Assembly (NCBI GenBank): GCA_039583875.1
Contig: CM077166.1
Location: 92,192,564 to 92,256,563 of the forward strand
Reading direction: 5' to 3'
DNA: 64,000 bases
Source of the DNA: Platanthera guangdongensis
Taxonomy: Eukaryota > Streptophyta > Magnoliopsida > Asparagales > Orchidaceae
Positions 19,172-32,300 of this stretch are shown piece after piece (position 1 is the stretch's first letter; each line of letters starts with the position of its first letter). The translations under genes were made by a program, and so were the position numbers. Below the pieces are notes generated by a model that saw only the letters and a list, made by a program, of their open reading frames with translations, made no database searches and was not told the DNA's origin.

Positions 19172-22100
19172 TGTAACGTCCCGAATCGCTCTAGGCCCCT
19201 AGTGTGTGTGTGTTTTGAGTTAGGAGGGTTGACTTGAGTCCTGAGAGTGCAGGGAATTGGACTGCACTTGTGGATAAATGGAGAATCAGTGTAAAAAGGA
19301 AGTAACACGGGTAGGGACACGACCGTGTGCCTACCCGTGTGCGTCGAGTTGAGCTCGACGACGCGTGTCGATATTGTCGAGCTGTGTCGACACCAACGGA
19401 CACGGGTAGGGACACGGCCGTGTGCCTACCCGTGTGCGTCGAGTTGAGCTCGACGACCCGTGTCGAGATCGTCGAGCTGTGTCGACACCAAGGGACACGG
19501 GTAGGGACACGGCCGTGTGCCTACCCGTGTGCGTCGAGTTGAGCTCGACGACCCGTGTCGAGATCGTCGAGCTGTGTCGACACCAAGGGACACGGGTAGG
19601 GACACGGCCGTGTGCCTACCCGTGTGCGTCGAGTTGAGCTCGACGACCCGTGTCGAGATCGTCGAGCTGTGTCGACACCAAGTGACACGGGTAGTGACAC
19701 GGCCGTGTCCCTACCCGTGTGCGTCGAGTTGAGCTCGACGAGAAGTGTCGAGACGCAACCCGAGAAGTACACGGCCAAGGACACGGCTATGCACACGGCC
19801 GTGTCATGTGGACACGGGTCGGGACACGGGCGTGTCCCAACCCGTGTCAAGTGTTGAACCGACATGGAAACTGTCGTTGCCGCTTCGCCAGGCAGGACAC
19901 GGGTAAGGACACGGCCGTGTCCCTAACCGTGTCACATTTTATATATATAGGGGAGAGAAAACCCTAGCCGTTTTCATTCTCTTTTCTTCCCCTATTTTCT
20001 GTGAGATCTCCTGTGAGAGGGAAAACTGCAGGAGCAAGTCCTACCGGAGGAGATTCGCCATCGCCGTGAAAGGGAAAATGCCGCCAAGGAGAACTACGAG
20101 ATCCATGGCTAGAAATGGTGGTACCGCTGGAGCCGATGTGAGTTTCCTACCCTCTCCCTTGGTGCTAGATCTATAGTTATTTCCCTAGGCGAGACATCGA
20201 CTCAAGAGAGTCCTGATGGTGAGGAGGAGTTTTCTAGGAAAGGTCATGCTAAGACTTGTGTCTTAGGTTTTAGATCTCTTCAACCACGCCCTTTTTCAAT
20301 GGATGATAAGGGATGGTTTCGTGAAGGGTTTTGGCCTCTTGAGGGTGAATAAGGGAGGAGGTTTTCTGGAATGATTTTGGAAGATCGCCTTGAGGAGGAA
20401 GATGAACCGATGCCGTTCATTCTGCCTTAAGATGCGTGCAGAATCTGTATTCTGCGCGCAGCGAACTTCGTGACCATTTTTAAGTAGGATATGGGCAGAT
20501 CTGGGCTTCTGGCTAAACACGAAAGTTGTAGCCCTTGAAAATACCTTTCCAACGAGTGGTTGCACGACTTCCGGTGAAGTCTGTAGCCACGGGAAAATCC
20601 AAACGAAAATGGTGTTTAATAAATCCTGCATGCAGAAACTGTGTTCTGTACGCAGCGGACTTCAAGTCCGATTTCAAATAGGATAATGTCAAATATGGGT
20701 TGAGCTCTGAATATGAAAGATGTAGTCCATGGAAATACCTTTCCATCGAGGGGTTACACGACTTCACCGGATTCCTGCAGCCTCGGGAATCTCCGGTCGA
20801 AGTTGCTGACCAGATTCAACCTGCGCCTAAATTCTGGGCTTAATGGAAAAATGGATTTTGATTCGGTGAAATTATTAACGCAAGATACTTGCCTTGGATG
20901 AACCCTTATGATTAATCATTTGTTGTGTGATTGAAGTATCTTACTAATCGCATTTCATATTACCAAATTGTGAAACAAACTTGTTTAAAAGAATTGAACT
21001 GGTAGGAATTGAAAGATTGAATATGGTGCACTTCATGTTTAAGTTATGATATTACTAAAAAGGAAGATGTGATAGATCTTATATGCGCATCACATTATTT
21101 TACATTGTCATCATTTGGGAAGTCATATAGATGATTAGATCATGGCCATGGATATGTTTGATTAATGAAATGAGTCTAGTGGACCAATACTTAGAGCGTT
21201 GTCTCCCTACGGGTAGTATTGTGAAGGGATGTAAGTGCGGGGTTGACCGCCACTTGTTTTGGTTGTGTTGAGATAGGGTGCGGATGGATGGTTGGGCTGT
21301 GCCCTCGTGTTTACTTCCGAGGCCCCTTCCATGTTGTGTTGATATGGTGTTTGCATGTGGTGTGAGTCGACACGCGGTGTCGTAATCCCGGGTTAAGGAT
21401 AGTGTGGCAGGTCTACGGGCTCGCCAGTCGTCACACCGACGGGAGTTGACAGTTAGACTTGGTCGGTTTGGGCTGTGTCCTCGGTGTTCACGTCCCGAGG
21501 CCCCTCCGGCCATGTGAACGGTTGGGCTGTGTCCTCGTGCTTTCTTCCGAGGCCCCTTCCGGGTCACGCAAGGCCAGTTCGGGCTGTGTTCTTGGTGCAC
21601 ATCTACCCAAGACCCCGCTGGGCCATAGTACGCAGGGGCTCCGCTGTTGTGTTCTTAGCGTTGAGGCGTACGGAGGTCTAGGTGAAGTAGTGTGATACCC
21701 GCCTAGTAGTAGAAGTGCCCGTTCTACTGTCACCGCCTTGCCACGGCGGCTGATGCCTGAGAGGTTAGCTACCTGCTCGAAAAGTGGGAACTACAGTCTG
21801 TGTCGACATAGCAATTGCATGGGTGTGTATGGGTGAGTCATTGCATAGCATTCATAGCATTTCATATCATTGCACAACAAGATCCTCATCGTATAAGTTT
21901 GTATGGGCACTCTCATACGATGAGTTACTTTTATGTAACCCGATCCTTAACTTATAAGTTTGTATGAGCATTCTTATAAGTTAAGTTACTTCCTGCTCTT
22001 ACTTATACTTGCTAGTTTACTTGTAGCTCTTATATAAATGCTGATAGTGATACTGTTTCTCTTACTCTACTGCCACCTGTTTGTACCTGTCGTACACTTA

Positions 22101-22632
22101 TAAATATTGTACCCTTGTTTCTCTTTCTCCGCCCGGTGCCGAGGAGTCGCCGGGGGAGCGGATGTGAAACCACTTAGTCGTTTCGACTAACGGTTGCTAC
22201 GTCTTCCTTTTTAGGAGGTCACGCCGCAGGTAGAGCAGCCGCAGACTACGCAGCAGGACAGCCAGACCAGGACGACAGGGCCTGATGTGACGGTGCCGTC
22301 GATACCGTCTGTTACTGATGTTAGTATTTTTATTACTCTGATGTAGCCCGTTTGGGCAATGATTAGCTGTACTCTGATATTTTGTAGAAGCATGTTTTAG
22401 CTTCTCATTATTGATGTTTTGGACTTTATATACTTAGTGTGGATTTTGACTTCTCTTGCTTATTTATTTGGTTGGGTTGGCATGATATATTGATATGGTT
22501 TCAGCCGGCAGAATAGGCGTCTTGTGGTACAGGTTAGCCCGTGTGCTAATGCTACCGCAAGGCGGCTGTTCCGGGCATAAGACTCCCTCTTCGTGCCGTG
22601 TTTTGGGATCCGGGGAGGGGGGGGGTCTTACA
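19172..22632 (+). mobile_element. 3' LTR of Gypsy element D
   Basis: 3461 bp, a near-identical partner of 10823-14276. It contains repeat units at 19305, 19400, 19495, 19590 and 19685, a TATA box at 19940, the exon-1 copy at 20078-20137 with the same donor, and twin stem-loops at 21885-21985. The near-identity points to a fairly recent insertion, although the pol frames are broken. Confidence 0.95.
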
Positions 22633-22637
22633 TGTAC
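22633..22637 (+). repeat. Target-site duplication of D, right (TGTAC)
   Basis: Matches 10818-10822; C LTR1 resumes immediately after. Confidence 0.95.
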
Positions 22638-22911
22638 AGTGCTTAAGCCCGTTTATATTTCCATTTTGTTACTTTGTAGTACACTCTCTTTTATATTTAT
22701 GAACTCGATGTGATTTCATTTACATTTAATACATGTGATTTGGACTTAGTTTTATCCGAAACTATATTATACTGCTCTCTCTTATTGATCAAAAAGGTCG
22801 GCAGAATTGGCGTTTTGTAGTGGCGGCCTTCCCGAGAGTCGGGGCCACCGCAAAACGGCGGTTCTTGGCATAAGACCCCGGGGTTTAAAAGAAAACAAAG
22901 GGGGTCTTACA
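22638..22911 (+). mobile_element. Gypsy family C, LTR1, last part
   Basis: It continues C LTR1 after D, matching 58998-59268 in LTR2. It ends GGGGTCTTACA. A terminal hairpin pairs AAGACCCC with GGGGTCTT, and another pairs CGTTTTG...GTGGC with GCCAC...CAAAACG. A comparable but diverged fold is at the D LTR end (about 14165-14276). Confidence 0.9.
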
Positions 22912-22913
22912 AG

Positions 22914-22924
22914 TGGTATCAGAG
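22914..22924 (+). promoter_or_regulatory. Primer-binding site of C internal 1
   Basis: TGGTATCAGAG, complementary to initiator tRNA-Met, two bases after LTR1. Confidence 0.85.
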
Positions 22925-23111
22925 AAAACCTCGATCGAAAAACGAAGTAGTCTACAAAACCCTTAGGCCACCCCCGCGCAAGCTTAGTTTGCGGACAAAC
23001 TAGCAGCGGAAGTAGTGGTGGGCCCATAATGGAAATCACATGTAAAAGTCCATTTTCTCCTCCTTTTATTCCATTGGTACGCTATCTAACTGTTGGAATA
23101 TTTTCTTGTAG

Positions 23112-24228
23112 CCTGCGACGAACCCTACTCCACAACAGGGGACACCTCAGGATCCGAATATAGTTCCACCTCCGCCGGCTCCAGTTCCGTTTCAGCAGAC
23201 GGATATGGGGCAAACATTGACGGCCATCCTGGAGGCCTTCAGAGCTCAGCAGGCCCCGGCTCCACAGCCAAATCCCGGGGCCAACTGGATGAGTGCCTTC
23301 CGGGAACTTTCCCCTCCATCCTACCAGGGGACGGAGTCGGCAGTTCGCACAGAGTAATGGTTGGATACCATCTATGAGATGCTAGCGGGGATAAGATGCC
23401 CCACTGAGGAGGCAGTTGCTTTGGCAGTCTCCTGCTTGGAGTCGAATGGGAAGAGGTGGTGGAATTCATAGCTGGACACCACCTTTGCGGATTTGGATTG
23501 TGCAGATATCTCTTGGGGAGAGTTCAGAGCGGCACTTCTGGGACATTTTGTACCTCAGTCGGCGAGGGACGAGCTGGAGGATAGGTTCTTGCGGTTGAAG
23601 TAGGGCAACAGGACAGTGCTGGAGTATTACCAGGAGTTTACTCACCTAGCCCATTATGCGTACTCTTATCAGTTGGACGACGCTGGCTACGCCATGAGGT
23701 TCTACAAGGGGCTGCACGACGACATGAGATAGGCCCTCCTCTTCATCTCCGAGGGAAGCTTTGCCAGAACTCTGGAAATGGCCAAGAAAAGGGAGGCAGA
23801 TCAGCTTACAGTCAAAACTCGGAAGAGGCCGGCTGACGATGCAGTGATTGGAGGACGTATAAATCGTCCTCGAGGCCAGGTCATCGAGGAAGGAATGAAT
23901 GGGGATCAACCCCGTCAGGAGATCGGACCGGAGTAGAGGAATCAGGGGGTATTGGCCCCTCAGCCCTTGCAGATGTTGGAGATACCGACGGTAGCAGACC
24001 AGGCGTCGGTGTGCTTCCATTGCAATCAGCCGGGGCATTTTTAGAGAAATTGTCCCATGAGGCGAGCGCCCCCACCAGCACTTCAGGGTGCCCCACCTCC
24101 TCGATAGTTTGGGGGTCGAGGGCACGAATGAGGACGGGGATATCAGGGCAGGGGCCACAGGCCAGAGAGGGAGCAGATGTACGCACTAAATCTGGCTCAA
24201 CCCCAGAACCCGGAGCAGGTTATAGCAG
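23112..24228 (+). pseudogene. Gag of element C (exon 2), heavily decayed
   Basis: The true frame starts at 23112, right after an acceptor-like TTTTCTTGTAG and with no ATG. It reads through a capsid-like region (WLDTIYEMLAGI, KRWWNS, FRAALLGHFVP, YYQEFTHLAHYAYSY) to a knuckle CFHCNQPGHF near 24012-24042. In-frame stops: TAA 23355; TAG 23469, 23601, 23730, 23934, 24042 and 24105; TGA 24129. Where D aligns, most TAGs stand for CAG (Gln), and the TGA fits CGA (Arg). It is close to the D Gag in order and motifs. It is non-coding now. Confidence 0.85.
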
Positions 24229-24347
24229 GTATGCCAGTACATTCAATTTCTTTCTTTCATAAGGACTAGTTCTCACAGACACAAACTAGTTAGAAATTAA
24301 GAAAAGAAAAACTACAACTAGAACACTAAGACACTTAATTACCTCAG
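24229..24347 (+). other. Predicted intron 2 of C (gag to protease)
   Basis: GTATGC...ACCTCAG, 119 nt. Gag ends VIAG with one base left over. After the acceptor, two bases complete Gly and the frame enters protease. Unspliced, the frame stops after about 14 codons. Position and phase match D, A and B. Confidence 0.6.
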
Positions 24348-27002
24348 GCGTAGTTTTCATCAACGGCAAGCTCGCTCACACATTCTTCGACAACGGGGCT
24401 TCACACTCGTTTGTGTCAGAGGATTTCGTGAAAGGGCTGGCAGGCGTGGAGCAATTCACAGGAAGGATGATGAGGGTGCGTCTACCCGATGGATCAGAGC
24501 TCATGACCTCTTCTCATTGCAATATGGAGGCAGAGATCGGCGGGAAGGCGTTTGAGGTACCTGCGACAATCCTGAGGATGCCGGACTATGATCTCATACT
24601 GGGCATGATATGGTTACACTGGAACCATGCCAAGATTGACTGCTTGGCGAAGAGGATCACCATGAGGCACGAGGACTGCTCTATTGTTATCGAAGGCATT
24701 ACATCAGCCCACCTGTTATTTTTATCGTCTGTACAGACCGTCAAGGCCCACCTACAGGGAGACGAAGTTTATCAGGTCCTCTTCGAGATGGTCGTGGCCA
24801 AGGATTCTATACCAGATATTCTAGTGGTGCGAGACTTTGTTGATGTATTTCTGGAGAAGCTACCAGGGCTACCCCCGCACCGTGAGATGGACTTTCAGAT
24901 TCAGCTCGTGTCGGGGGCTAGGCCGGTATCCAGGGCTCCATACCGAATGGCCCCGAAGGAGTTGGTGGAATTTCAAAGCCAGCTTCAAGAGTTAGTGGAA
25001 GTCGGGTTCGTCCGGCCTAGCTCTTCACCATGGGGAGCTCCGATTCTATTCGTCAAAAAGAAGGACGAGACGCTTCGGCTGTGTATCGATTACAGGGCCC
25101 TGAACAGGCTGACGGTCCGGAATACGTACCCCTTACCAAGGATAGGCGAGCTATTTGACCAGCTGGAGGGAGCTCATTGGTTCTCAAAGCTGGACCTGAG
25201 ATCGGGGTATTACCAGCTACGCATTCAGGAGAAGGACATCCCGAAGACGGCCTTCAGCAGCAGATATGGATTGTACGAGTTTACCGTGATGCCCTTCGTG
25301 CTCACGAATGCACCATCCGCGTTCATGGCCTTGATGAACCGGGTGTTCGAAGAGTACCTGGATGTCTTCATCATCATATTCATTGATGACATCCTTATTT
25401 ATTCGAGGACCGAAGAGGAGCACTCGAGGCATCTGGCCTTAACGTTGGAGAAGCTCCGAGAACACAAGATGTATGCTAAGTTCAGCAAGTGTCAATTCTG
25501 GCTAAGGGAGGTGGCCTGTTTGGGTCATGTTATTAGTGGAGCGGGTTTGGTAGTAGATCCGGCAAAGGTCCAGGCAGGGCGAGATTGGCCACCGCTGAAA
25601 ACGGCCACGGATGTTAGGAGTTTCCTTGGACTTGTCGGGTATTACCGGAAGTTCGTAGAGGGGTTCTCTCAGATTTCCCTCCCTCTTACATCTCTGACGA
25701 AGGAGTCTCCTTTTATTTGGACACCACAGTGCGAGTCTGCCTTTTAGGAGCTGAAGGGTCGGCTTACCTCGGCCCCAATCCTTGCTCTTCCATCAGGGAA
25801 GGAAGGATTCCAGGTGTACACAGATGCTTCCTACTAGGGGATGGGTGCCGTTCTGATGCAGAACGGGCACGTGATAGCCTACGCCACCCGTCAGCTAAAG
25901 AAACATGAGCAGAACTACCCGGTGCCTGATTTGGAGATGGGGGCAGTTGTATTTGCACTAAAGATCTGGCGACACTACCTCTATGGGGTCCACTGTGATA
26001 TATTCTCGGACCACAAGAACTTAAAGTACGTAGACACGCAGAAGGAGCTGAATATCAGGCAGAGATGCTGGGTGGAGTTTCTATCGGACTACCAATACAC
26101 CATGTACTACCATCCTGGGAAGGCAAACATTGTTGCAAATGCTCTCAGCCGGAGAGCGAGTATGTCAGGAGTAGGCCCGCAGTTGCTGGCCTTGGAATTG
26201 GTAAAGTCGTTCAAGAGGATGCAGATATCACTAGTGTCCGAGGATGACCCAGAGCTTTATACGGAGTACCTGATGTCGATGAATGCCACTGATGACATTA
26301 AGGACCGCATCAGAGACGGGAAGAGGCTGGATGCAAGAGCGGAGCCGATATTTAGGGCCTTGGAGGAAGGCACGGCAGGGGATTACTCCTTGAGGGATGG
26401 ACTCTTATGTTTCAAAGGCAGGGTCAACATACCGGTAGTAGGCCAGATTCGGGAGGACATCATGACGGAGGCACATTGCAGCAGATACTCGGTGCACCCG
26501 GGAATCACCAAGATGACAGCAGATTTGAAGAGGATGATGTTCTGGCCAGGCATGAAGAAGGACATCACGCATTTTGTGACACATTGCGAGGCTTGCCAAC
26601 TCGTAAAGGCTGAGTGCAGGAATCCAGCCGGTTTACTACAGTCACTTTCGGTGTCGGAGTGGAAGTTTGAGGATATAGCCATGGATTTCATACATGGGCT
26701 ACCCCAGTCCCGTGCGGGGAATGACTCGATCTGGGTGATAGTGGACAGGCTAACGAAGGTGGCCAGATTTATTCCAGTGGCGAAGGACTCTCTAGTGAGG
26801 GTATTAGTGCAGAGGTTCATCGAGCAGTTTGTGCGCTATCATGGGGTACCCAGGACTATCGTTTCAGATCGGGATGAGCGGTTTACGTCCAAGGAGTGGA
26901 GGACAGTTCAGTCCCATCTGGGTTCTCGGTTGACATTTAGCACGGCTTCTCACCCTCAGACCGATGGAAAGATGGAGCACACCAACCTACCCTGTAAGAT
27001 CT
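24348..27002 (+). pseudogene. Pol of element C, first part (protease to integrase core)
   Basis: Protease FDNGASHSF, where the usual DTG is DNG. RT with [11 protein letters not shown] and FIDDILIYS (about 25381). RNase H with YTDAS (about 25820). Integrase zinc region HPGITKM and HCEAC (about 26490-26600), [16 protein letters not shown] and PQTDGK. TAG stops at 25745-25747 and 25835-25837 replace Gln codons present in D. The integrase is cut at 27002 by element B; the last five bases (GATCT) are its target duplication. The rest is at 36527. Confidence 0.92.
26998..27002 (+). repeat. Target-site duplication of B, left (GATCT)
   Basis: Repeated at 36522-36526 after the other end of B. Confidence 0.95.
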
Positions 27003-28288
27003 TGTAACACCCCCTATCTGTCGCATAGCATATAGCAGTAGGTCCGGCCGGGGCCCGACGCTGTATGCCACAGACAGACCGGGTGGTTACTCATGGAAAC
27101 CATCCAACCAATCACAACGTCCTACACAGATCATTCTAGCGGAAGCAGTTTATAAAGGTTGCAAATAAGAACCCAGCACTAAAGCATGAATGTCCACTAA
27201 TCCAAAATAGGAATGTTACAAAATACACCAGTACAAGACTTAAGGCCTTACAAAAATTGTTCACTTGATATTACATGATTTACAAATCTCGGCACGCAGG
27301 CCGGTCATACATGAATAAAAATAGTAAACACTTCCAATTAGGCCTTCGAGGGCCAGCTTTGCACTTGGGCTTTAGCCCGCTATTGACTGCTTGGTCCAGC
27401 AGCACCTGCAAGAAACAAACCACCGCACGGTGGAAAAACAAGGCAACGGTCAGCAATGCTGACCAAATTATAACGATCCCGCCCCCAACTCGGGGCGGCG
27501 ATGCTCCTTCCCTGCATTTCATTAGCATAAGCGAGCAATAATTATATATAACCATTTCATCACAGACGTTGGCTCGCACGACCATACGCCCCGTGCTCTC
27601 AGGGCACATTCTCGGTGAATCGGTCGATGTCACGTCAATTAAAGCCATAGACATTCTGGACTCACCACCGCCACTTTGACGGCCAAACCTATGAGCATTT
27701 TGTCTTCTTGGCCTGGGTCACGACAATTTAAGCCATAGACCGCCGAAGACCCTAATCTATGCCAACGGCAAGTGCCACGTACCCTTAGGTCTCTTTAACC
27801 GAACAACATAGAACGGGTATGGTTCTATCTAACCCGTGCTCACATCGCAACGACAATTTAAGTCATTTGCGCGGGTCAAACTTCCACCGAGTCCCATCTC
27901 CATCACAATTCACATAACCCGGTTATGTTCAAGTTGGCTCTCAGGCCACCAAGTTGGCAAGATCACACATCCGCCCAGTTTTCCGGGTGCACCTTTGGGT
28001 TAATCCCCAACGCTCCCTGCTGCAATCTACCGTGTAGAAAACCCGAAAAACAACCAATAGCACGGAGTCTTCTCCGGCATTTATGCAATGCAACATCACC
28101 GATCCAGACCAACATGTCCGGGTAGGCTTCACACATCATGCCTATGTCCGTTCTCGCTTACGGACTATATACAATGGGGACTTCACATATCTACCCGAAG
28201 GAATGCCTCCAACTCTCCGCAAACTCGTGAGAGCGGGCTTCCTATGCAAAGAAGGAGAGCTACTCATGCTCAAGAAGAGAATCGTTAC

Positions 28289-28312
28289 CCTAGCGTTCCT
28301 CTTTGGCACCAT
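28289..28312 (-). CDS. Exon-1 copy in B 3' LTR
   Basis: ATG at 28312, 8 codons MVPKRNAR, then donor GTAACG at 28288. It is the 3' LTR copy of the candidate first exon, so it would not be used for this element's own gag; it shows conservation. Confidence 0.4.
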
Positions 28313-28599
28313 GGAAAAGAAAGCGGATGAAAAGCACCGCACTAGCTTTGCCTCCGTGGATCCGGAGTCGGCTCGCGATTTGGAGCTTCGAAGCTCCTCC
28401 AATGGCCGGATCTAGCTCCTTCTTCCTTCCTTGGCTCTCCTCTCTCTCTAAGCTTTTAGAAAGATAACAACTTATGAAAAGTGAGGGTTTCTAAGTCCAA
28501 TCCCGGGTATATCCCTTCAGGAACAACCCCCAGCCATTGGATCATCAATTAAAGAAATGAACGGCTTCGATTCGGGACTGAAATGCCCAATCTGGACCG

Positions 28600-29255
28600 C
28601 ACACGGCCTGGCACACGCCCATGTCCAGGGCCGTGTGCCTCATTCGCCGTCAAAATCGGCTCGCCTGGAACAACACACGGGTATCGAACACGCCCGTGTT
28701 TGATCTGACACGCCCGTGTTCCACCTGACATGGCCGTGTGGCCAGCCGTGTACCCCCATCATTTTTCCCCGAAAATAACCCGAGCACTGCACGGGTTCTA
28801 GGACACTCCCGTGTCCTTGCCCGTGTCACCTCAACACGCCTGGGCTCCAGGCCGTGTACACAGTCTCGACACTCGACACTTCGTCGAGCGAAGATCGTCG
28901 ACCTGATGACACGGCCTTGGACACGCCCGTGTCCTAGGCCGTGTGCCTTGTCTTGACACTTCGTCGAGCAAAGTGTCGACTTCCCGGGAAGAGTGTCGAC
29001 ACGGGTCGACACGCCCTGCGACATGCCCGTGTCTCAGGCCGTGTGCCATGTCTCGACACTTCGTCGAACGCAGAGTGTCGACTTCGCGGGCTAAGTGTCG
29101 ACACGGGTCGACACGCCCCGCGATACGCCCGTGTCGCAGGCCGTGTGCCTAGTCTCGACACAATGTCGAGATCAAAATGTCGACTTCCCGGCTGAGTGTC
29201 AACACAAGCTTGACACGCCTTGGGACACGCCTGTGTCCCAGGCCGTGTGCCTCCA
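28600..29255 (-). repeat. U3 dyad array of B 3' LTR
   Basis: Repeated ACACG-CC-CGTGT, CAGGCCGTGTG and TGTCGACACGGGTCGACAC units, with CGTCGA between them, in loose repeats of roughly 110 bp from about 28860. It has the same grammar as in A, E and D. Confidence 0.85.
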
Positions 29256-29312
29256 GCCAGAACCCAAAACTGGCCCAAAACGTCCCCCGTCGCTCCTTTG
29301 AGTTTCGGGGCA

Positions 29313-32300
29313 TTACAACTCTCCCCCTCTTAAAAGAATTTTGCCCTCGAAACTATATAAAGGAAAGACATGTACAAAACCAAAATTTGTACCTGAGCGG
29401 AACAACTCCGGATACTCGTCAAGCATAGTCTGCTCTCGCTCCCAAGAGAGCTCCTCACTACCGCAATTGTCCCACCGGACCTTGACCATCCTGATCTCTT
29501 TATTGCGTAGCTGCTTGACCTCCGAGTCCTCAATCCGCATGGGCTTGACCTTTGTCATCAACCCACTATCCACCGGCACTTGATCAACTGCGATCACTTG
29601 CGAAGGCTCTTGCACTGCCTTCCAAAGCACCGAAATATGGAATACATCATGTAAACCACTAAGCTCCACTGAAAGCTTCAACCGATAGGCCGCTTCACCA
29701 ACTCGCTCCAGCACCTCAAACGGTCCAAGGTACCTCGGGCTTAGCTTTTTCAATCGCCGCACCCGCGAGACATCCTTGAACGGCTTGATCTTTAAGTATA
29801 CATAGTCGCCCACAGCGAACTCCACGTTCCTGTGCTTGGCATTATAGTACTTCGCTTGTCGGTCCTGAGCGATAAGCAACCTCTCCCGAATGGTTCTCAC
29901 CAAAGAAGTAGCATCCTCCACTTCCGATCGCTTATACAACTTTGACTCACCCGTTTCTAACCAAGACAATGGCGTGCGACATTTTCTACCATATAGGACC
30001 TCGAAAGGTGCCATTTGAACACTCGCTTGTTAGCTATTGTTGTATGCGAACTCCACCAAATAAAGGTGGTCTTCCCACTGCTTTTCGAAATCCAAGACAC
30101 ACATGCGGAGCATGTCTTCCATGGTTCTATTGACCCTCTCGGTCTGCCCATCCGTTTGCGGATGGAAGGCTGTGCTAAATTTCAACTTTGTTCCCAACAT
30201 TTGCTGCACTAGCCTCCAATCATTGGACGTGAACCGCCCAACTCGGTCACTCACGATGCTGCGGGGCACACCATGAAGCTGTACTATGTTATCCACATAA
30301 ATCTTTGCCAACTTCTCCACCGGATCAACCTTCCTATGCGGAATAAAATGCGACACCTTCGTTAACCGATCAACAACCACCCAAATGGCGTCGTTCCCCT
30401 TTTGCGACCTTGGCAAACCGTGCACAAAGTCCATAGAGATGTCGTCGAATTTCCACTCCGGAATAGGCAAGGACCTAAGAAATCCTCCAGGCTTTTGGCA
30501 CTCCGCCTTCACCAAGGCGCAAGTTTGGCACTTCGCTACGTATAGCGCCACATCCTTCTTCAAACCCGGCCACCAAAATAGTATCTTCACATCGCGGTAC
30601 ATCTTCGTGCTCCCCGGGTGAATCGAGTACTTGGTATGGTGTGCTTCGTACAACAACTCCACCCGCAAATTTCCCACACTTGGGACGCACAGACGACCGT
30701 CTTTCCAAAGTAATCCGTCCTCCACGACGAATTGGGAATTTGGCCCATCCAGAGCCTCTACCATGAACTGCTTCATATGAGCATCCATATCCAAAGCCTG
30801 CCGAATACGATCAGCCAGGCCATATTGGACTTCAGTCCAATTCAGAACTGCTTCAGCACTTGATTGCCTGTCCACACAAACAATCTCCAACGCCTCCAAC
30901 TCCCGCACCAACCGCTCATCATGCACCGATAGCCAATTGGCTTGAACTGGGGCTCGTAGACTCAACGCGTCTGCAACCGCATTCCCCTTACCAGGCACGT
31001 AGTGGATCTTGAATGTATAGTCCCCCAGGAACTCCATCCATCAACGCTGCTGCATATTCAGATCCTTCTGATCAATCAGATATTTCAGGCTCTTATGATC
31101 GCTGTAGATATCAATCTTCACACCGTACAAATAGTGCCTCCACAGCTTCAAGGCAAAAATCACGGCCGCTAACTCCAAGTTATGGACTGGATAATTCCTT
31201 TCATGCACTTTTAGCTGTCTCGAGCCATAAGCTATTACACTTCCGTGTTGCAGTAGCACGCAACCCAAACCGCTGCCCGAAGCATCACTATAAATCTCAT
31301 AGCCTTCGGTCCCACATGTCGAACCCAGCACAGGCGCCGTGGTCAACCGACACTTCAACTCCTCAAAAACTCGCGTGCACTCCGGCGTCCAAACGAACTT
31401 ATGCTCCTTCCTCATCAAAATAGTGCGAGGTAACGCTATCCGCGATAAGTTCTCTACGAAGCGCCTATAATAGCCGGCAAGCCCCGAAAAGCTCCGGACT
31501 TCCGCTACCGTAACAAGCTCAGGCCACTCCCGTATCGCAACAATCTTCGCCGGATCCACATCAATACCCTCTCCACTCACTATATGCCCGAGGAACGCCA
31601 CTGAGGATAGTCAAAACTCGCACTTCGAGAACTTGGCATACAACTGATTTCTTCTTAGCGTCTCCAAAACCAAATGAAGATGCTTGAAGTGATCTTCCTC
31701 ACTTTGCGAGTACACCAAAATATCGTCGATGAAGACGATCATGAAATGGTCCAAGTACTCCCTAAAAGTCCCGTTCATCAAATCCATGAACACTGACGGC
31801 GCATTAGTCAGCCCAAACGGCATGACCGTAAACTCATAATGCTCGTATCTCTTACTAAACGCTGTCTTCGGGATATCACTCTCCCTTATTCGCAGCTGAT
31901 AGTACCCAGCCTTGAGATCCAACTTCGAGTACACCGCCGACCCGACTAACTGATCAAAAAGATCATCAATCCGGGGGATCGGGTACTTGTTCTTCTCCGT
32001 CAGCTTGTTGAGCTCTCGGTAATCAATACATAGCCTCAAGCTTCCGTCCTTCTTCTTAACAAAGAGGACCGGTGCGCTCCAAGGCGAAGAACTCGGGCAC
32101 ACATACCATTGCTCCAATAACTCTTGCAATTGAACTTTCAGCTCCGCCATTTCCTTAGGCGCTAGCCGATAAGGAGATCGTGACACAGGCTTTGCACCTG
32201 GCACTACCTCAATCATAAAATCTATCTCCCGTTGAGGCGGGGCTCCAGGAAGATCTACGGGAAACACATCAGGGTATTCCGATACCACTGAAGTACAATC

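Larger units (their letters stand above)
27003..29317 (-). mobile_element. 3' LTR of Gypsy element B
   Basis: TGTAACACCCCC to CATTACA, 2315 bp, exactly the same length as the 5' copy (34207-36521) with scattered substitutions. It contains the exon-1 copy at 28289-28312 and the dyad array at about 28600-29255. Minus orientation follows from pol and the purine tract at its high end. Confidence 0.95.

Noticed and set aside
23093..23377. 94-codon frame with an ATG at the C gag start
   Set aside because: It is out of frame with the real Gag, which begins at 23112 and is recognisable by comparison with D. The open frame is a by-product.
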